From the NCBI GenBank assembly GCA_944548615.1, contig OX155961.1, positions 23,651,620 to 23,715,619 of the forward strand: 64,000 bases of DNA, given 5' to 3'. Shown one piece after another: positions 24,118-35,371 of this stretch. This DNA is from Micropterix aruncella (lineage: Eukaryota; Arthropoda; Insecta; Lepidoptera; Micropterigidae). The notes under the pieces were generated by a model. It did not search any database, was not told the origin of the DNA, and saw only the letters and a program-made list of their open reading frames with translations. Each line of letters starts with the position of its first letter. Position 1 is the first letter of the stretch. A program made the position numbers and the translations under genes.

Positions 24118-24580
24118 AATATTCAGTATTCAGTATTCAGTATTCAATTTATTTATTCAGAATATACAATAAAAGCATGAATTATGAATTAAAGCTAATT
24201 ATCGCATATTAGAATTCGTCAGTTTAAATGTAGATATAAAACGATTAAAGCATAAATATTAATTCGACAATAGCGTTGACTAAAGTCGGCTTTACACGGC
24301 AAACAAATAAAAAAAAAAAAAAAAAAATTGAGCTGAATCCATGTACATGAGTATACATATAAAATAGATTATTATAAGAATATTAATAGTCATCAAGCAC
24401 TTTATACAAAAAATAATCACACAATAGGAAGTATCAAAACAAAATTGGAAAAAACAACGTATGTATATGATCAGGTATGTTACATTACACATTGTAATCT
24501 ACATATTAAATATTAAATTCATAATATTATTATTAAACAATAAGAACTAAAATGAGGTACCTGAAAGTTACATATTAATG
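24118..24580 (-). repeat. Presumed 3' UTR and short-repeat tail of the element at 24.6-28.7 kb
   Basis: On the minus strand the ORF2 stop at 24,581 is followed by ~400 AT-rich bases. They end in tandem TACTGAA-type units at 24,118-24,150, a tail form seen in insect CR1/Jockey-type elements. The end was placed by this tail only. Confidence 0.5.
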
Positions 24581-27500
24581 TTATTCCCATTTGAAGGAAT
24601 TGGCATGCTCAAAAAAATCACCCAGCTTATAGAAAGCATGTGTGGATTGTAGCTTTTGTTTAATAAATCTTTTAAACGCCTTTGTTTCCATCTTTCTTGT
24701 GGAGAGTGGTAGCTGGTTAAAGAGCTTATAGCTCAAATATCCAAAGGACTTTTGTGTCTGCGTAAGGCGTACTTTAGGCAGGATAACGTCATCACGTCTG
24801 CGTGTATTGTGGGAGTGCATATTCCCGTTTACCTCTTGTTCGTTAATATTTGATTTAACATAGAGTAGACATTGTAAAATATATTGAGACGTAAAAGTCA
24901 GTATTTTGTACTTAAGAAAATATGGTTCGCAGTGCGTGTCACGGGATACTCCTGCAATTGCTCTTAGTGCACTTTTCTGTCAAATGAAAACCCTAGAACT
25001 GTCTGTGGCATTCCCCCATATCAGTATACCATAAGTCATTTTAGAATGGAAACAGGCATGGTACGCAGTTAATGCAGCGTTTTCACCAGCTAAGAATTTA
25101 ATCTTTTTTATCGCATATATTGCCGAAGAAAGCGCACTACACAGTTCATTAATATGGATGTTCCAGCTAAGATGATGATCGATCATGATACCTAGGAACT
25201 TTGTCGATTTGCTTAATTCTAGAGTACTGTTGTCTAGAGTTATATTAAATGGTATAGCAGACGATTTATATTTTGAGGACAAGTGCATAGATACGGTTTT
25301 TTTTGCATTAAGCAAGAGATTATTCTCTGTGAACCATGAACTTGCTAGGTTTAACGCATGATTGGCATTGGTCATTAGGTCGTTAGGATTGTTACCGTGA
25401 AACAGGAAACTTGTATCATCCGCATAGAGTAGCGTTTTGGTGTAGGCTGGCAAGCAATTGCCTATATCATTAATAAAAAATAAAAATAATAATGGACCAA
25501 GAATCGATCCCTGGGGAACTCTGCAGGATATCGGTTGCGGTGTAGATCTAAATCCATCTATTTCTACTACCTGTGACCGGCCTGTTAAGTAGGACTTCAT
25601 CATATTATTGGCTTTGCCCCGAATCCCATAACTGTTTAATTTATTGAGCAGTATTTCGTGGTCAACCGAATCAAACGCTTTGGATAGGTCACAAAAAACT
25701 GCCACGGGTTGGGAAGAATTTTCAAAAGTGTCGATAATGAAATTTACCATCTCCGAAATCGCCGAGGTGGTGGACATATTTTTCCTAAAACCATATTGAT
25801 ATTTATTTAGTATATCGAATTTATTTGCGAATAGATATAGCCTGTTATATAAAATTTTTTCGAATATTTTAGAGAAAGCTGGAAGCAGTGAAATTGGCCT
25901 GTAATTTTCAGGATCAGTTTTGTTCCCTTTTTTAAAAACTGGTACTATCTTTGCTATTTTCATTAGATTTGGGAACACACCTTGTTTCATACAATTATTA
26001 AAAATAGACCTCAAGGTGTTGGAAATCGTTGGTGCTATATTCTTTATTAATTTAATCGAGTGTGCCCAGATATCCGTTGATGTTTTTGTTTTGATACCAT
26101 TCAAGGCCTTATCAAATTCAATGGAAGTTATAGGATGCAACAGTATTGATGCTGGTATCTCACCTACAATTGTTGAAGAGGATAAACTAGGAGAATTTGT
26201 CATGCGTTTAACAGCGTTTATAAAATATTCATTGAGTATATTTGCCGTTTTTGTAGGATCAGAGACTTTAGAACCATTGTGAAGTAATTGAATAGGTTCA
26301 TTTGCCTTACTTGAAATATTTCTCCCCTCTCTATTGATGATACTCCACATAGTTTTGGTTTTGTTATTCGACTGCTTAATCTCTTCTTCTATAGTATTTT
26401 TCTTAACCGCTACTACTGCTTTGTCATATTTTTGTTTACAGTTCGTATAATAGTCCCTAAGTAATGAATTTGTGTTCTGATTTAAATTATCCTGCAGAAT
26501 TTGAAGTTTTCCTAGATCGTTTCTAAGCTCATTATCAATCCAAGAAGGCGTACCGCCTTTTGTTGACACTAGTCTGTATTTCGAGGGAAAGCAAGCTTCA
26601 AAATGACGATTAAAAACTTTTATAAAATTGTCATAGTCAGAATTTGGGTCTAATGAATCAGTAGTAAAGCATTCTTTAGTTAATAGTCTAATAAATGAGT
26701 TAATAGCGTTAAAGCCGAATTGTCTTTTCCACACATGCTTACTGTTTGGGTTCGTCAAATTTGATTCTAAGTGGATCATCTGAGCATTATGGTCAGAAAA
26801 GGGTATAATTACATTATCAATATAGCAAAAATTTGCCGTTCTATAAAATATGTTATCGATGCAGGTCGCACTGAGTCCATTAATCCTGGTTGGAGTATTA
26901 AATGCCATCGTAAAGCCACATGATGTAAAAGAGTCTCTTAGCTTATTGCTATTGCCTGAGTTTTCTAGGATATTAACGTTAAAATCACCACACACCACAA
27001 TCTGCTTGGAGGAGTTTGAGAGTTTGTCCATAATCGATTCGAGGCGAGACATGAACACGTTAAAGTCACTGTTTGGTACCCTATAAATACAAACAATGAC
27101 ACATTTCTGTTGTGTAATTTCTACGCAGGATATTTCCGTGTTTCGTTCTACGGATAATGATGTTATATCATCCCTGGTTTTGACATTTATCTCATTTTTG
27201 ACCATGATACAGCTACCGCCTCTTATGTGATCTTTTCGACAAAAATAGCTTGCAAGTTTGAAACGGTTAATATGTAGTAAATTGATGTTATTTGTCTGCA
27301 TCCAATGCTCTGTTAGGCAGGCTACGTGAATATGGTATTTTTCAAGGACGATCTCTATGCTTAGATGTTTTTTATTTATTCCTTGTATATTCAAATGCAT
27401 GATTCCAAGCTGCTTTTTACTGTTTAATTCCTTATCATCTGCTTGCATCGTAAAATGTTCATTTTCTTTGACCCCTTGATTTTCGCTAAAAGTTTTGTGT

Positions 27501-27604
27501 CGTGTTTGGCATATCGTCATTTCTATACTATCCTTGTTTATGTTCTCCTCCACCGAGGAGTTAATATAGAAAGGGCTTTCTGGTTTTACTGTTTGTGATC
27601 TCAT
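24581..27604 (-). pseudogene. Non-LTR retrotransposon ORF2: endonuclease plus reverse transcriptase, one in-frame TGA
   Basis: It starts at the ATG at 27,604, overlapping the end of ORF1 by 44 bases. From about residue 66 an APE-type endonuclease is visible: HLNIQGINKKH, LTEHW (catalytic Glu), VVCGDFNVNI and a terminal SDHNAQMIHL (catalytic His). The reverse transcriptase follows: VPVFKKGNKTDPENYRPISL, YQYGFRKNMST, AVFCDLSKAFDSVDHEILL, RVPQGSILGPLLFLFFINDI and the catalytic YADDTSFLF. The thumb region (KFLGIMIDHHLSW) follows. At 24,980-24,982 an in-frame TGA interrupts the tail. The same frame continues to 24,581 through HSHNTRRRDDVILPKVRL, so only one point change separates this from an intact ~1,007-residue protein. 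There is no RNase H domain. A CR1/Jockey-group assignment is likely. The protein would nick DNA and copy its own RNA at the target. Confidence 0.88.
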
Positions 27605-28748
27605 ATGTTATACACTCAGAAAATTTATTTTTTCCTGTCGAGTTGAGCACTGAGCCATTTTTAGAATAGTCGTTTTCATCTAAGTAGTCAGTTAGCCATA
27701 CTAGCTTGGCATGTGTAAATTTAGCAATCTGCTCGGCCATCATTATGTTCAATTTATATATATCTTCGTTTGCCCTCGTGTTGTCAAGTCTATATGGTAT
27801 TGATGTTATTATTACATTAGTGTGTATCGTAGCATTTAGTATGCTTAACAGATTTGTCTTTGTTGACTGTATCAATAATAATGGCTTTGTTTTGTGAAAG
27901 TAGGAATGGTGAATACCTCCGAATACAATATAAAAATCTTTTTTGTCAAGATTTTTTGCAAGGATGTCAGTTTCTTCACCGAGACAAAATTGTGGAGCAT
28001 GTGTTTTTACAATCCCACTTACATTCGTATCTTTCAGGCTGTATTTAAGTTTGCTTGCGCAACCTTTGCCGTTCTCATCTGTAATTAAAATCACTTTCGG
28101 CTTCTTCTCGGTTTCATTTCTAACAACTTGCATTTTCTTCCCTCCTGTACTTATTTGTGTTTTTATCGACGTTTTCGTTATTTTGTGCGCATTATCAGGT
28201 TTTTGGGCTTTGGAGATCTTACTTTTTTTTGTAGATTGTTTTTGAATACTTGATTGGCTTTGCACTTTGCTATTGTCATTTTTCCTCTTAATAGATGTTT
28301 TTGTTGATTGGTTCAGGTTACTGTCCGTATTTTTATGCTGTATTTCCTCGTTTGCTAATAGTAGTTTTTGTTTTAAAATGCCATTTTCAGCCAGAAGTGA
28401 GGTGATTTGATCTCTGAGGGGTTTTAGTACCGTATCATTTTCTTTTATAATTTCAGTAAGTTTCGTCACCTCCGATTCTAATTCAAGATTTTTTTCTTTT
28501 GCGGTATCGCGTGCGTGTTTCAGAGTATTAAGCTTCTTCTTCAATTTATTCGATTCCTCACAGATTTTATCGAACTCTTCGGAATTATCGTCTATTTCTT
28601 TTTGAAGCTGTCTATTTAACGTACGTTCTGTGTTTACTTCTTTTCGTAATTTTTTTATTTCAGTATCCCAATCCAGATTCGATGTCAAATCTAGGTCTAT
28701 AGAAAACAGATCAGTATCCATCTGCGATCGAGTCTTTCGAGGACTCAT
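27561..28748 (-). CDS. Non-LTR retrotransposon ORF1: coiled coil plus SGNH-hydrolase-like C-terminus
   Basis: The frame has 395 codons starting at MSPRKTRSQ. Residues ~27-140 form a strong heptad-like coiled coil rich in K, E and L. Residues ~145-205 are a basic S/K/Q/T-rich linker. From ~215 on, VILITDENGKGCASKL, FYIVFGGIHHSYFH, NVIITSIPYRLDN and the final helix fit the block order of the SGNH/GDSL esterase-like domain found in ORF1 of CR1-type elements. Where a catalytic GDS would stand there is TDENG, and the GxND block reads GGIHHSY, so catalysis is doubtful. The family role is RNA binding and RNP assembly. ORF2 starts inside the last codons in another frame, which suggests coupled re-initiation. 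The frame is intact and complete. Confidence 0.8.
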   Translation of the reverse strand: MSPRKTRSQMDTDLFSIDLDLTSNLDWDTEIKKLRKEVNTERTLNRQLQKEIDDNSEEFDKICEESNKLKKKLNTLKHARDTAKEKNLELESEVTKLTEIIKENDTVLKPLRDQITSLLAENGILKQKLLLANEEIQHKNTDSNLNQSTKTSIKRKNDNSKVQSQSSIQKQSTKKSKISKAQKPDNAHKITKTSIKTQISTGGKKMQVVRNETEKKPKVILITDENGKGCASKLKYSLKDTNVSGIVKTHAPQFCLGEETDILAKNLDKKDFYIVFGGIHHSYFHKTKPLLLIQSTKTNLLSILNATIHTNVIITSIPYRLDNTRANEDIYKLNIMMAEQIAKFTHAKLVWLTDYLDENDYSKNGSVLNSTGKNKFSECITYEITNSKTRKPFLY

Positions 28749-29489
28749 TTTAATATTATTATATTTTTTTTCTCTTTATGTACGAATTTTTTTTTTACTT
28801 ACGTATATTTTCTGTATAATTAATACGTAACGGAATACAGTTTGCAATCGTTGGTGTAATAATGGTTTTACTTTAGAATACCAGAAACAATTTTTCTCAT
28901 CCGTTCGTCCGTTCCGCATACGATATATAATGTGGGTAGTCTAATATTAGTTGAGAAAAATGGCCGTCGCGTTGTTTAGATGCTAGTCGCTGTTTATGTA
29001 TTATAAACAAATAATGTTAAATCGTCTCCAAATTATAGAGAACCGCTATTTGCGAGTTACCAGTGGTTTGGGAAAAAAGATAAATGTTGTGAAATGTAGT
29101 GTGATGTGAAATCTTTCGTTTTTTTTCGGTCGCCGTTGACAGATGACATAGAGCTGTGCAGTTCTTTGTTTACGAATTGTTTTGTTCCGTAATATCGGAA
29201 AAAATATCAAGTTCGTGATTATTTGTGCCAAAAGATCCGGTTCGATTTCAAATCTCTTCCGTTATGAATAGTTATCAATAATTTGAAGTGCAAATACCAC
29301 TCACTGTGTTGTAATTAATCGGTGATTCTGTTTCGTCGCAACTGTGCTGTCACCGTCCATTTAATAATAAAGGTAAATTAATAAAATTTCCACTTTTAAC
29401 ACTAAAAATAAAATAATTTAACCGGAGCTTGTACCGTTCACACTGTAGCGTTGGACAACGTCGATATCTTTTGAATAGAAGTACTAATT
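28749..29489 (-). other. Presumed 5' UTR of the non-LTR element and unassigned flank
   Basis: Upstream (minus strand) of ORF1. There is no supported frame, and the 5' limit of the element cannot be placed. Confidence 0.35.
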
Positions 29490-29672
29490 TCGATTTTTTC
29501 GATTTTTTAGCTGTTCCTTTGGGTTTTTTCTAAATATTTTTTTTTGTAAACCACCCCTGAATCAAGCCAAACAATATAAAAGAAATATAATTCAAATCGG
29601 TCGTGTCGTTTCCGAGATCCTGCGAGACTAACGCACGGCGATTCATTTTTATATATAAGAAGATGACTATTA
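29490..29672 (-). repeat. Helitron-like 5' end fragment
   Basis: It matches 21,770-21,952 in the same orientation: TTATATATAAAAATGAATCG, then GTGCGTTAGTCTCGC, then GTTTGGCTTGATTCAGGGGT on the minus strand. No 3' CTAG end was found for this copy. Confidence 0.65.
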
Positions 29673-30029
29673 GGTCAAATTTCCATACTTTTATTTCGAA
29701 GATAATTTATTCTTCTTTCCAAACCATTTGGGTTTTATTTATTAATTTGTGTTTTGTTGCAATTAATTTGTTTCTCTGTCGATTGGTATTGCTCGGATAT
29801 TTTCATGTAATCATGGAAGAGTTGGAAATTAGCGCATTTCCGAATACGAGGCTTGGTGCCGGTGTATTTCATTACAGCTTCTTGCGGTACGGTAATACAC
29901 TTACTGCAAGTTTACAATGCCGATAATTTTCGCAGATAATGGTTCTGTGCAGCTTGGGCCATATGACCTGCTCGTTATATTAGGGCGTTATATAATAATG
30001 ACCTGCTCGTTATATAATAGAGATGAGCG
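29673..30029. other. No gene recognised
   Basis: The 107-codon plus frame at 29,603-29,926 starts inside the Helitron-like end and has no recognised motif. Confidence 0.4.
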
Positions 30030-30570
30030 CCCTCTATCGGTAGGTGGACGATCCCGGTTGGGTTCCGTTTAATCTGTTGGCCCTTAGCCGAGAAAGAAAC
30101 AGCACCCGAGGTGTTAATATTTAACTAAAGTGTATGGCGTTACTTATATATTATTAGTTTAGCTGTTATATGAGATACCTATTTCAATGAAAATTTCACA
30201 ATGTGATTTTAGCCCAACGAGGTATTTGGCTACCGAATTTCAAGTCTCTATGTTCAGTATTTCGAGATTTAAATATGACTAATGAGCTCCCTGGTTAACC
30301 GCTTTCAATTACAAAATTTCCAACTCTTGCCATGACCAAATGATGCCTGCATGCCAAATAACACCTTAATCGGATTAAGCGTTTCGGCGCTATCGTAGAG
30401 AATTACACACACACAGACAGATGTATAGACAGACAGATACACAGACAGACTGCAATCTGGAAATGGTTTTAATCGTCACAGAGGGGCTCAAAATACACAT
30501 TTCCGTCTCCATCTCGAAAAAATATTATGCGCATTCACAAAACTTTCCCTTCTCGTTGGTGGGCCGGAAA
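30030..30570 (+). repeat. Dispersed repeat, inverted partner of 16,140-16,990
   Basis: Same blocks as the copy at 16.1-17.0 kb, in the opposite orientation. It contains a short ACAGACAGA-type simple repeat at 30,405-30,450 that the other copy lacks. Confidence 0.65.
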
Positions 30571-31019
30571 AGTAAAATTAAATGTACGATAGCAAGTCGC
30601 CAGATTGACTCTCCCTAATAATAGGGGTGCAAACCCATACGTCCCTGTTTTCATACAAACACCCCTTCTCGATAACAATGCGCACTTTTATCCGACCCTC
30701 ATCTTTTTGAATTTCAGCCACCCCTAGCTTTCTTTGAATTTCGACGGATAGTTGAGTTATTCCGCCTTTCGAGCCGCATCTAAAAGGATTTTCGGCAGCG
30801 TTGAGCACAGTGTGCGACTTTTGCGATGTATGTAGAAAAGGGTTGGCCAAAGGTATGAATTCTGCTCGTATAATATGCATTTGTTCTAGTTCTAGTATTT
30901 TTAACAGCAGGATGCTCGACGGAGTCATGTTGACTCCTCATATATTTCCAGTTTACTTTATTTGGAAACTGTTTATATCAAATAGAAACATACTGTGACT
31001 TCCTTATAGTAAAGAGGAG
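30571..31019. other. Unassigned; one unrecognised 116-codon minus frame
   Basis: The frame 30,928-30,578 (minus) begins MTPSSILLLKILELEQ and has ordinary composition. It shows no motif I recognise, no neighbours in the same direction, and runs into the repeat at 30,570. It may be chance. Confidence 0.25.
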
Positions 31020-31259
31020 GATGGTAGCACAATACTGGCCAAAAATATTGCAAGATTGAAAATTCTAACAAATTTTCATTTTCTCCCATGGCCAGGAAAC
31101 CCACCAGATATAAATCCTATTGAGAATTTAAGAAGTACAATTGGCAGAATAATATCCCAAAATCACCCCAAAATAGAACGAGAGTTTCAGGAAACTATAA
31201 TTAAAATATGGCAGAATGAAATACAGAGTGTTGCAAAATATTGTGATTCCTTTCCTTAA
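31020..31259 (+). pseudogene. Tc1/mariner-type transposase C-terminal fragment
   Basis: The plus frame reads FHFLPWPGNPPDINPIENLR, followed by STIGRII. It ends about 50 codons later at a stop. LPWPA.SPDLNPIENLW is the signature around the last catalytic residue of Tc1-type transposases. Substitutions (GNPPDIN, ENLRS) and the missing upstream domain show a decayed fragment. No terminal inverted repeat was found. Confidence 0.7.
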
Positions 31260-31476
31260 AGAGAAGCTGCCGTGATCCATACAGAGGCAGACCAACCACA
31301 TATTAAACGCTTTTAGGTTAAATTCATTATTATATTCCCTGCTCATTTATTATATTTCCTGCTCAGAAGAACTTTGAGAATCTCCAAATTGTTTATATAT
31401 TAAATTTTATTACAGGATACCAAAATGTATGCTGTTTTCTGATCTGACATGTATTTATTTTTATAAAATTAAATAA

Positions 31477-32016
<540 letters not shown>

Positions 32017-32039
32017 ATTACTCAGGCAAAACATCGGCA

Positions 32040-32645
32040 AACACCACTGCTACTAATGAGCAGTTAAACGATTTGACATTAAGTAATGACAATTCAGAAT
32101 ATGTTGTATATTCTTTAAATTAGACTTTAAGACAGTAGAGCGAAACTCTGGCTATGTAATTAATGAAAATGAAAACTTAAGTAGCAATAATGGTAATTTA
32201 ATACAATTGTCTTCAGAGAAAATTGATATTATAAATAATCTGATATCCCCATCAATAGTTATTACTCAAGAAAATATGCCAAAAAATTGTATAAATCTGG
32301 TGCATCAGAATATTCAGGGGGTAATAGGCAAAGAGCTAGAATTAGAATTATTCTTGAATTGTAATCATATCGACATTCTATGTATATCAGAATCATGGCT
32401 CAAAAGCCATCATGTCATTTTCAGTTCCAATAACCATCAAATTGCCAGCTCATTTAACAGAGTTCGGTTGATACGTGGTGGCTCTTTAATAATTACAAAG
32501 AAATGCTTGAAATTTAAAGAAAGACGTGATATTGTGAGCCTCTCTGTCGAACGAGTTTTGGAGATTGCATGTATAGAATTGGAGGAAACCATTGTTATGA
32601 GTGTATACAAACCACCATGTGCGCCTTATGAAGCTTTTTATAAAA
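32040..32645 (+). pseudogene. Non-LTR retrotransposon ORF2, endonuclease N-terminal part, cut by the assembly gap
   Basis: The frame is open from upstream of 32,207 to the gap. It carries the start of an APE endonuclease: NLVHQNIQGVIGKELELELF, then ILCISESWL (catalytic Glu), IRGGSLIITKK, RRDIVSLSVERVLEIACIEL and VMSVYKPP. Order and spacing match the ORF2 endonuclease at 24.6-27.6 kb (IRGGSCIMV, SLSVERNTEISCVEI), so the two are related families on opposite strands. The rest of ORF2 should lie in the 200-N gap. What follows the gap looks like this element's 3' UTR, so the real gap is probably kilobases long, or the copy is internally deleted. I cannot tell whether ORF2 is intact. Confidence 0.75.
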
Positions 32646-32845
32646 NNNNNNNNNNNNNNNNNNNNNNNNNNNNNNNNNNNNNNNNNNNNNNNNNNNNNNN
32701 NNNNNNNNNNNNNNNNNNNNNNNNNNNNNNNNNNNNNNNNNNNNNNNNNNNNNNNNNNNNNNNNNNNNNNNNNNNNNNNNNNNNNNNNNNNNNNNNNNNN
32801 NNNNNNNNNNNNNNNNNNNNNNNNNNNNNNNNNNNNNNNNNNNNN
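32646..32845. other. Assembly gap (200 N)
   Basis: Exactly 200 N bases, a round placeholder length. Any frame drawn through it is meaningless. Confidence 1.
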
Positions 32846-32859
32846 TTTTCTATTTTCTA

Positions 32860-33159
32860 TTATTTTTTTGTGTTACTGTAATGTATTTTTTTTGTTATTT
32901 TGATAAATATTTATATTATTTTTCATCTTATTTATAATTACCATTTATTTTTATTGTCTAATTAAACTATTATTTTGATTTTTAAATCGTTTTGTCAACT
33001 GTTCTTTTTACTTTTAAACATGTATGATATTTGGCATTCTTTTTACTATGCTTAAAATATTTTCCCTGGAACAAGTTATTCCATTAGTTGGGCGGCATGG
33101 AACTGGTCATCACATACGAGTATACGCGTGACAGCTTGCTGTGGGTTTATTAATTAATG
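32860..33159 (+). repeat. 3' UTR of the plus-strand non-LTR element, left half
   Basis: 33,060-33,125 (GGAACAAGTTATTCCATTAG, then TTGGGCGGCATGG, then GCGTGACA) matches the reverse complement of 56,845-56,930. It continues after the hAT insertion at 34,289 (TATGCTTGTTGCAAA, then AATAAATAAATA). The 3' UTR of one element is thus split by the hAT copy. Confidence 0.65.
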
Positions 33160-34280
33160 CAGGGGTTCCCAAACTTTTCCAAGCTGTGGCACACTTAGAA
33201 AATTTTAATTGTCTCACGGCACCCTAGTCATATAAATCTGTAATAGCTATATTTCATACTTGTATGTCTATGAAGAAGAAACCAGGTAAGAATCTAATAC
33301 AACTCGTATTTAAAATGAACAAGTACATTTATTGGTAGGTAAACAAACATACGTGAAAATACCAAGAAAATGCAAATATAATTACAAAAACCTTTCACAT
33401 ACTCTTGAGGTGTGTGTGTTTAGTGCGACGCGTGAGCCTGCTGCTCATTGCACAATTTTTGGAATCGGGGAATAAGGATTGATACAGCTACTCTCATTTC
33501 TGTTTCTATATTTATTTTCGAGCGATATTTGCTCTTTATAACAGCAACAGCTGAAAATTCAGCTTCGCACAGATATGAAGTCGCAAAGGGAATGAGGACC
33601 CTTACAGCTTTTGCACTTAGAATCGGATACTCATATTTTCGAGTGATAACCAAAACTCCGTCAAATCTGAACAAGCGTATTTTGTTTTTAGGCTGTTGTC
33701 GCTCGAGAGGTCAATCAGATTTTCTTTTTCTTGCGTAGTAAAATCTTGTGGAGCTTGAGCACGGAATGGATCTTGGATCCACGCAAACTTCTCCACTTGG
33801 TCTTCTGCGAAGTACTTTGCAAACCAGTCAGTTAACTGTGACAGGTGCTCTGTGAAAAGGGTCTGCAAGTTATGTGAAACCTTAACTCCACTATGGTCCA
33901 TGTACTGTTGTAATATTGGAAAGCAATCTTTGCCTCCATAATCACTCATTTTTCTCTTCCACAGTTCTAGTTTTTTCCTGAATGATGAAATCTTCTCTAC
34001 AAGCTTAATTATGTGCATATTGTGGCCCTGTAGAGACATATTTAAGACATTTAGTTTTTCGAATATGTCGCATAAGTATGGCAGTTTCAGCAGAAAGTCT
34101 TCATCCGCGAAATTGTTGGCGTTCACATGATCATCTTCTTCCAGGAAAGTGTGAATTTCTTGTCGCAGTTCAAACGTACGAGATAGAACATTGCCAGCCA
34201 TAGCGAGCTACAGTAGTACAAAAGGGACGTGTGCAAGAGATATCAGGGGCGCCTCGCGGCACCCACTTTGGGAACCACTG
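33160..34280 (-). mobile_element. hAT deletion derivative, 1,121 bp, with perfect 8 bp target duplication
   Basis: The left end begins CAGGGGTTCCCAAACTTTTC at 33,160. The right end, read in reverse complement, begins CAGTGGTTCCCAAAGTGGGT. Both sides are flanked by AATTAATG (33,152-33,159 and 34,281-34,288), the 8 bp duplication typical of hAT elements. The terminal repeats match at 12 of the first 13 bases. The element keeps only the C-terminal part of a transposase frame, so it could move only with a helper. It sits inside a non-LTR 3' UTR. Confidence 0.9.
33420..34201 (-). pseudogene. hAT-family transposase, C-terminal half (ZBED5/SCAND3-like), one frameshift
   Basis: The frame from 34,201 reads MAGNVLSRTFELRQEI, then FLLKLPYLCDIFEKLNVLNM, SLQGHNMHII and IQDPFRAQ. 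Near 33,655 a one-base shift moves to the frame ending at 33,420: YEYPILSAKAVRVLIPFATS, YLCEAEFSAVAVIKSKYRS and the QAHASH end. This is the order seen in hAT transposases of the ZBED5/SCAND3-like group, with the hAT dimerization helix block (LIPFATSYLCEAEFSA). The BED zinc finger and the catalytic first half are missing, which fits the deletion-derivative size. It is not functional as a transposase. Confidence 0.8.
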
Positions 34281-34352
34281 AATTAATGTGTTATTAGTTA
34301 TGCTTGTTGCAAATTATTTAATTGCTGTAATAAAGAAATAAATAAATATAGC
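34281..34352 (+). repeat. 3' UTR of the plus-strand non-LTR element, right half and A-rich tail
   Basis: It begins with the second AATTAATG and continues the 3' UTR to an AATAAATAAATA tail. It matches the complement of 56,746-56,790. Confidence 0.6.
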
Positions 34353-35039
34353 GTTGTAAATTTTTATTTAGCCACGTTCAAGAATATACCTTATTTAAAG
34401 AAAAATGTATTTATGTTTCCTGTGTTTTGACCAAGTGATTTATCCCCATAGATTCCCATCTACGATTCCCCATAGATACTCATATAAATTTCTCATATTA
34501 ATCTCTATTATGACTCCTTTAACATAAAACCAGCAAGACAGATTTGTGGTTTCTTGAATATTACTGCAAGCTAGACTGTAAATTCGAATCAAAAGTCCAA
34601 AACAATCAGTCGTACAAACAATTAATTACATTTACAGCTCACAAGCTTTGATAATTCGAACCCCGGGATATTGAATGTTTGGCGCAGAGAAAATATCCAT
34701 TCAAATTTATTTTTATAAGATAAAATTTACGCTCTGAAGCTGGAGAATAAATTCCCGTTTCGCCAACACAATTTCTAAATCCCTATGCGACATTTTCCTT
34801 ATTCAATATTATTGGCGGAATATTGCAGTCAGGATGTGGAAAATTGAAAACTGCGATTTTACAATTTTATTTCGCTGGCAAATAGAAATTACTAGGACAT
34901 TTGGAAATTCGCCGTAAATCATAATATTCAGACTAATGTTTCTTGTAATAGGGGTCGTTAAAGCTCGATGATAACGATAACTTTATTGCTAGGAATATTT
35001 ATGACTGTACTTATCTCATCGCTGATTATCAAAAACGCT
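34353..35039. other. No gene recognised
   Basis: AT-rich, with no supported frame. Confidence 0.5.
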
Positions 35040-35371
35040 TTTTCACAGTTTAGGTAGAAAACGGTTTCGCGTAAGCGACTTCGGACCCGTAACCAGTCGG
35101 GAGGATGGAGATATCCTAAAGGATAACTCCAGACATAGATATCCTACCAAAACTGGTAGTTAGGGGGCGAGGCTGCCCGCTGTGTGCCTTTCCCGGTGCC
35201 TTGCCGTAAGGCGTTGTTCTCTAACGGGCTTGATTGCGTAGCTAGACAGTAGATTGTCTAGTCTCTAAGTCTTCTATGTTCATCCCACGGCTGAAAGAAC
35301 GATCAATATCATTATACCAGCCTGGGGTGACGGGTTTTCCCATTATAGTCGACACCGCCCTACTGTATGTT
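35040..35371 (-). repeat. Family X repeat, short copy
   Basis: In reverse complement it starts TGTCGACTATAATGGGAAAA, then CCCGTCACCCCAGGCTGGTA, then GATCGTTCTTTCAGCC. These are the same opening blocks as the tandem array at 48.2-50.7 kb. Further on it carries CGTTAG, CCTTACGGC and CGACTGGTTACG blocks shared with 55.2-55.6 kb. Confidence 0.75.
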
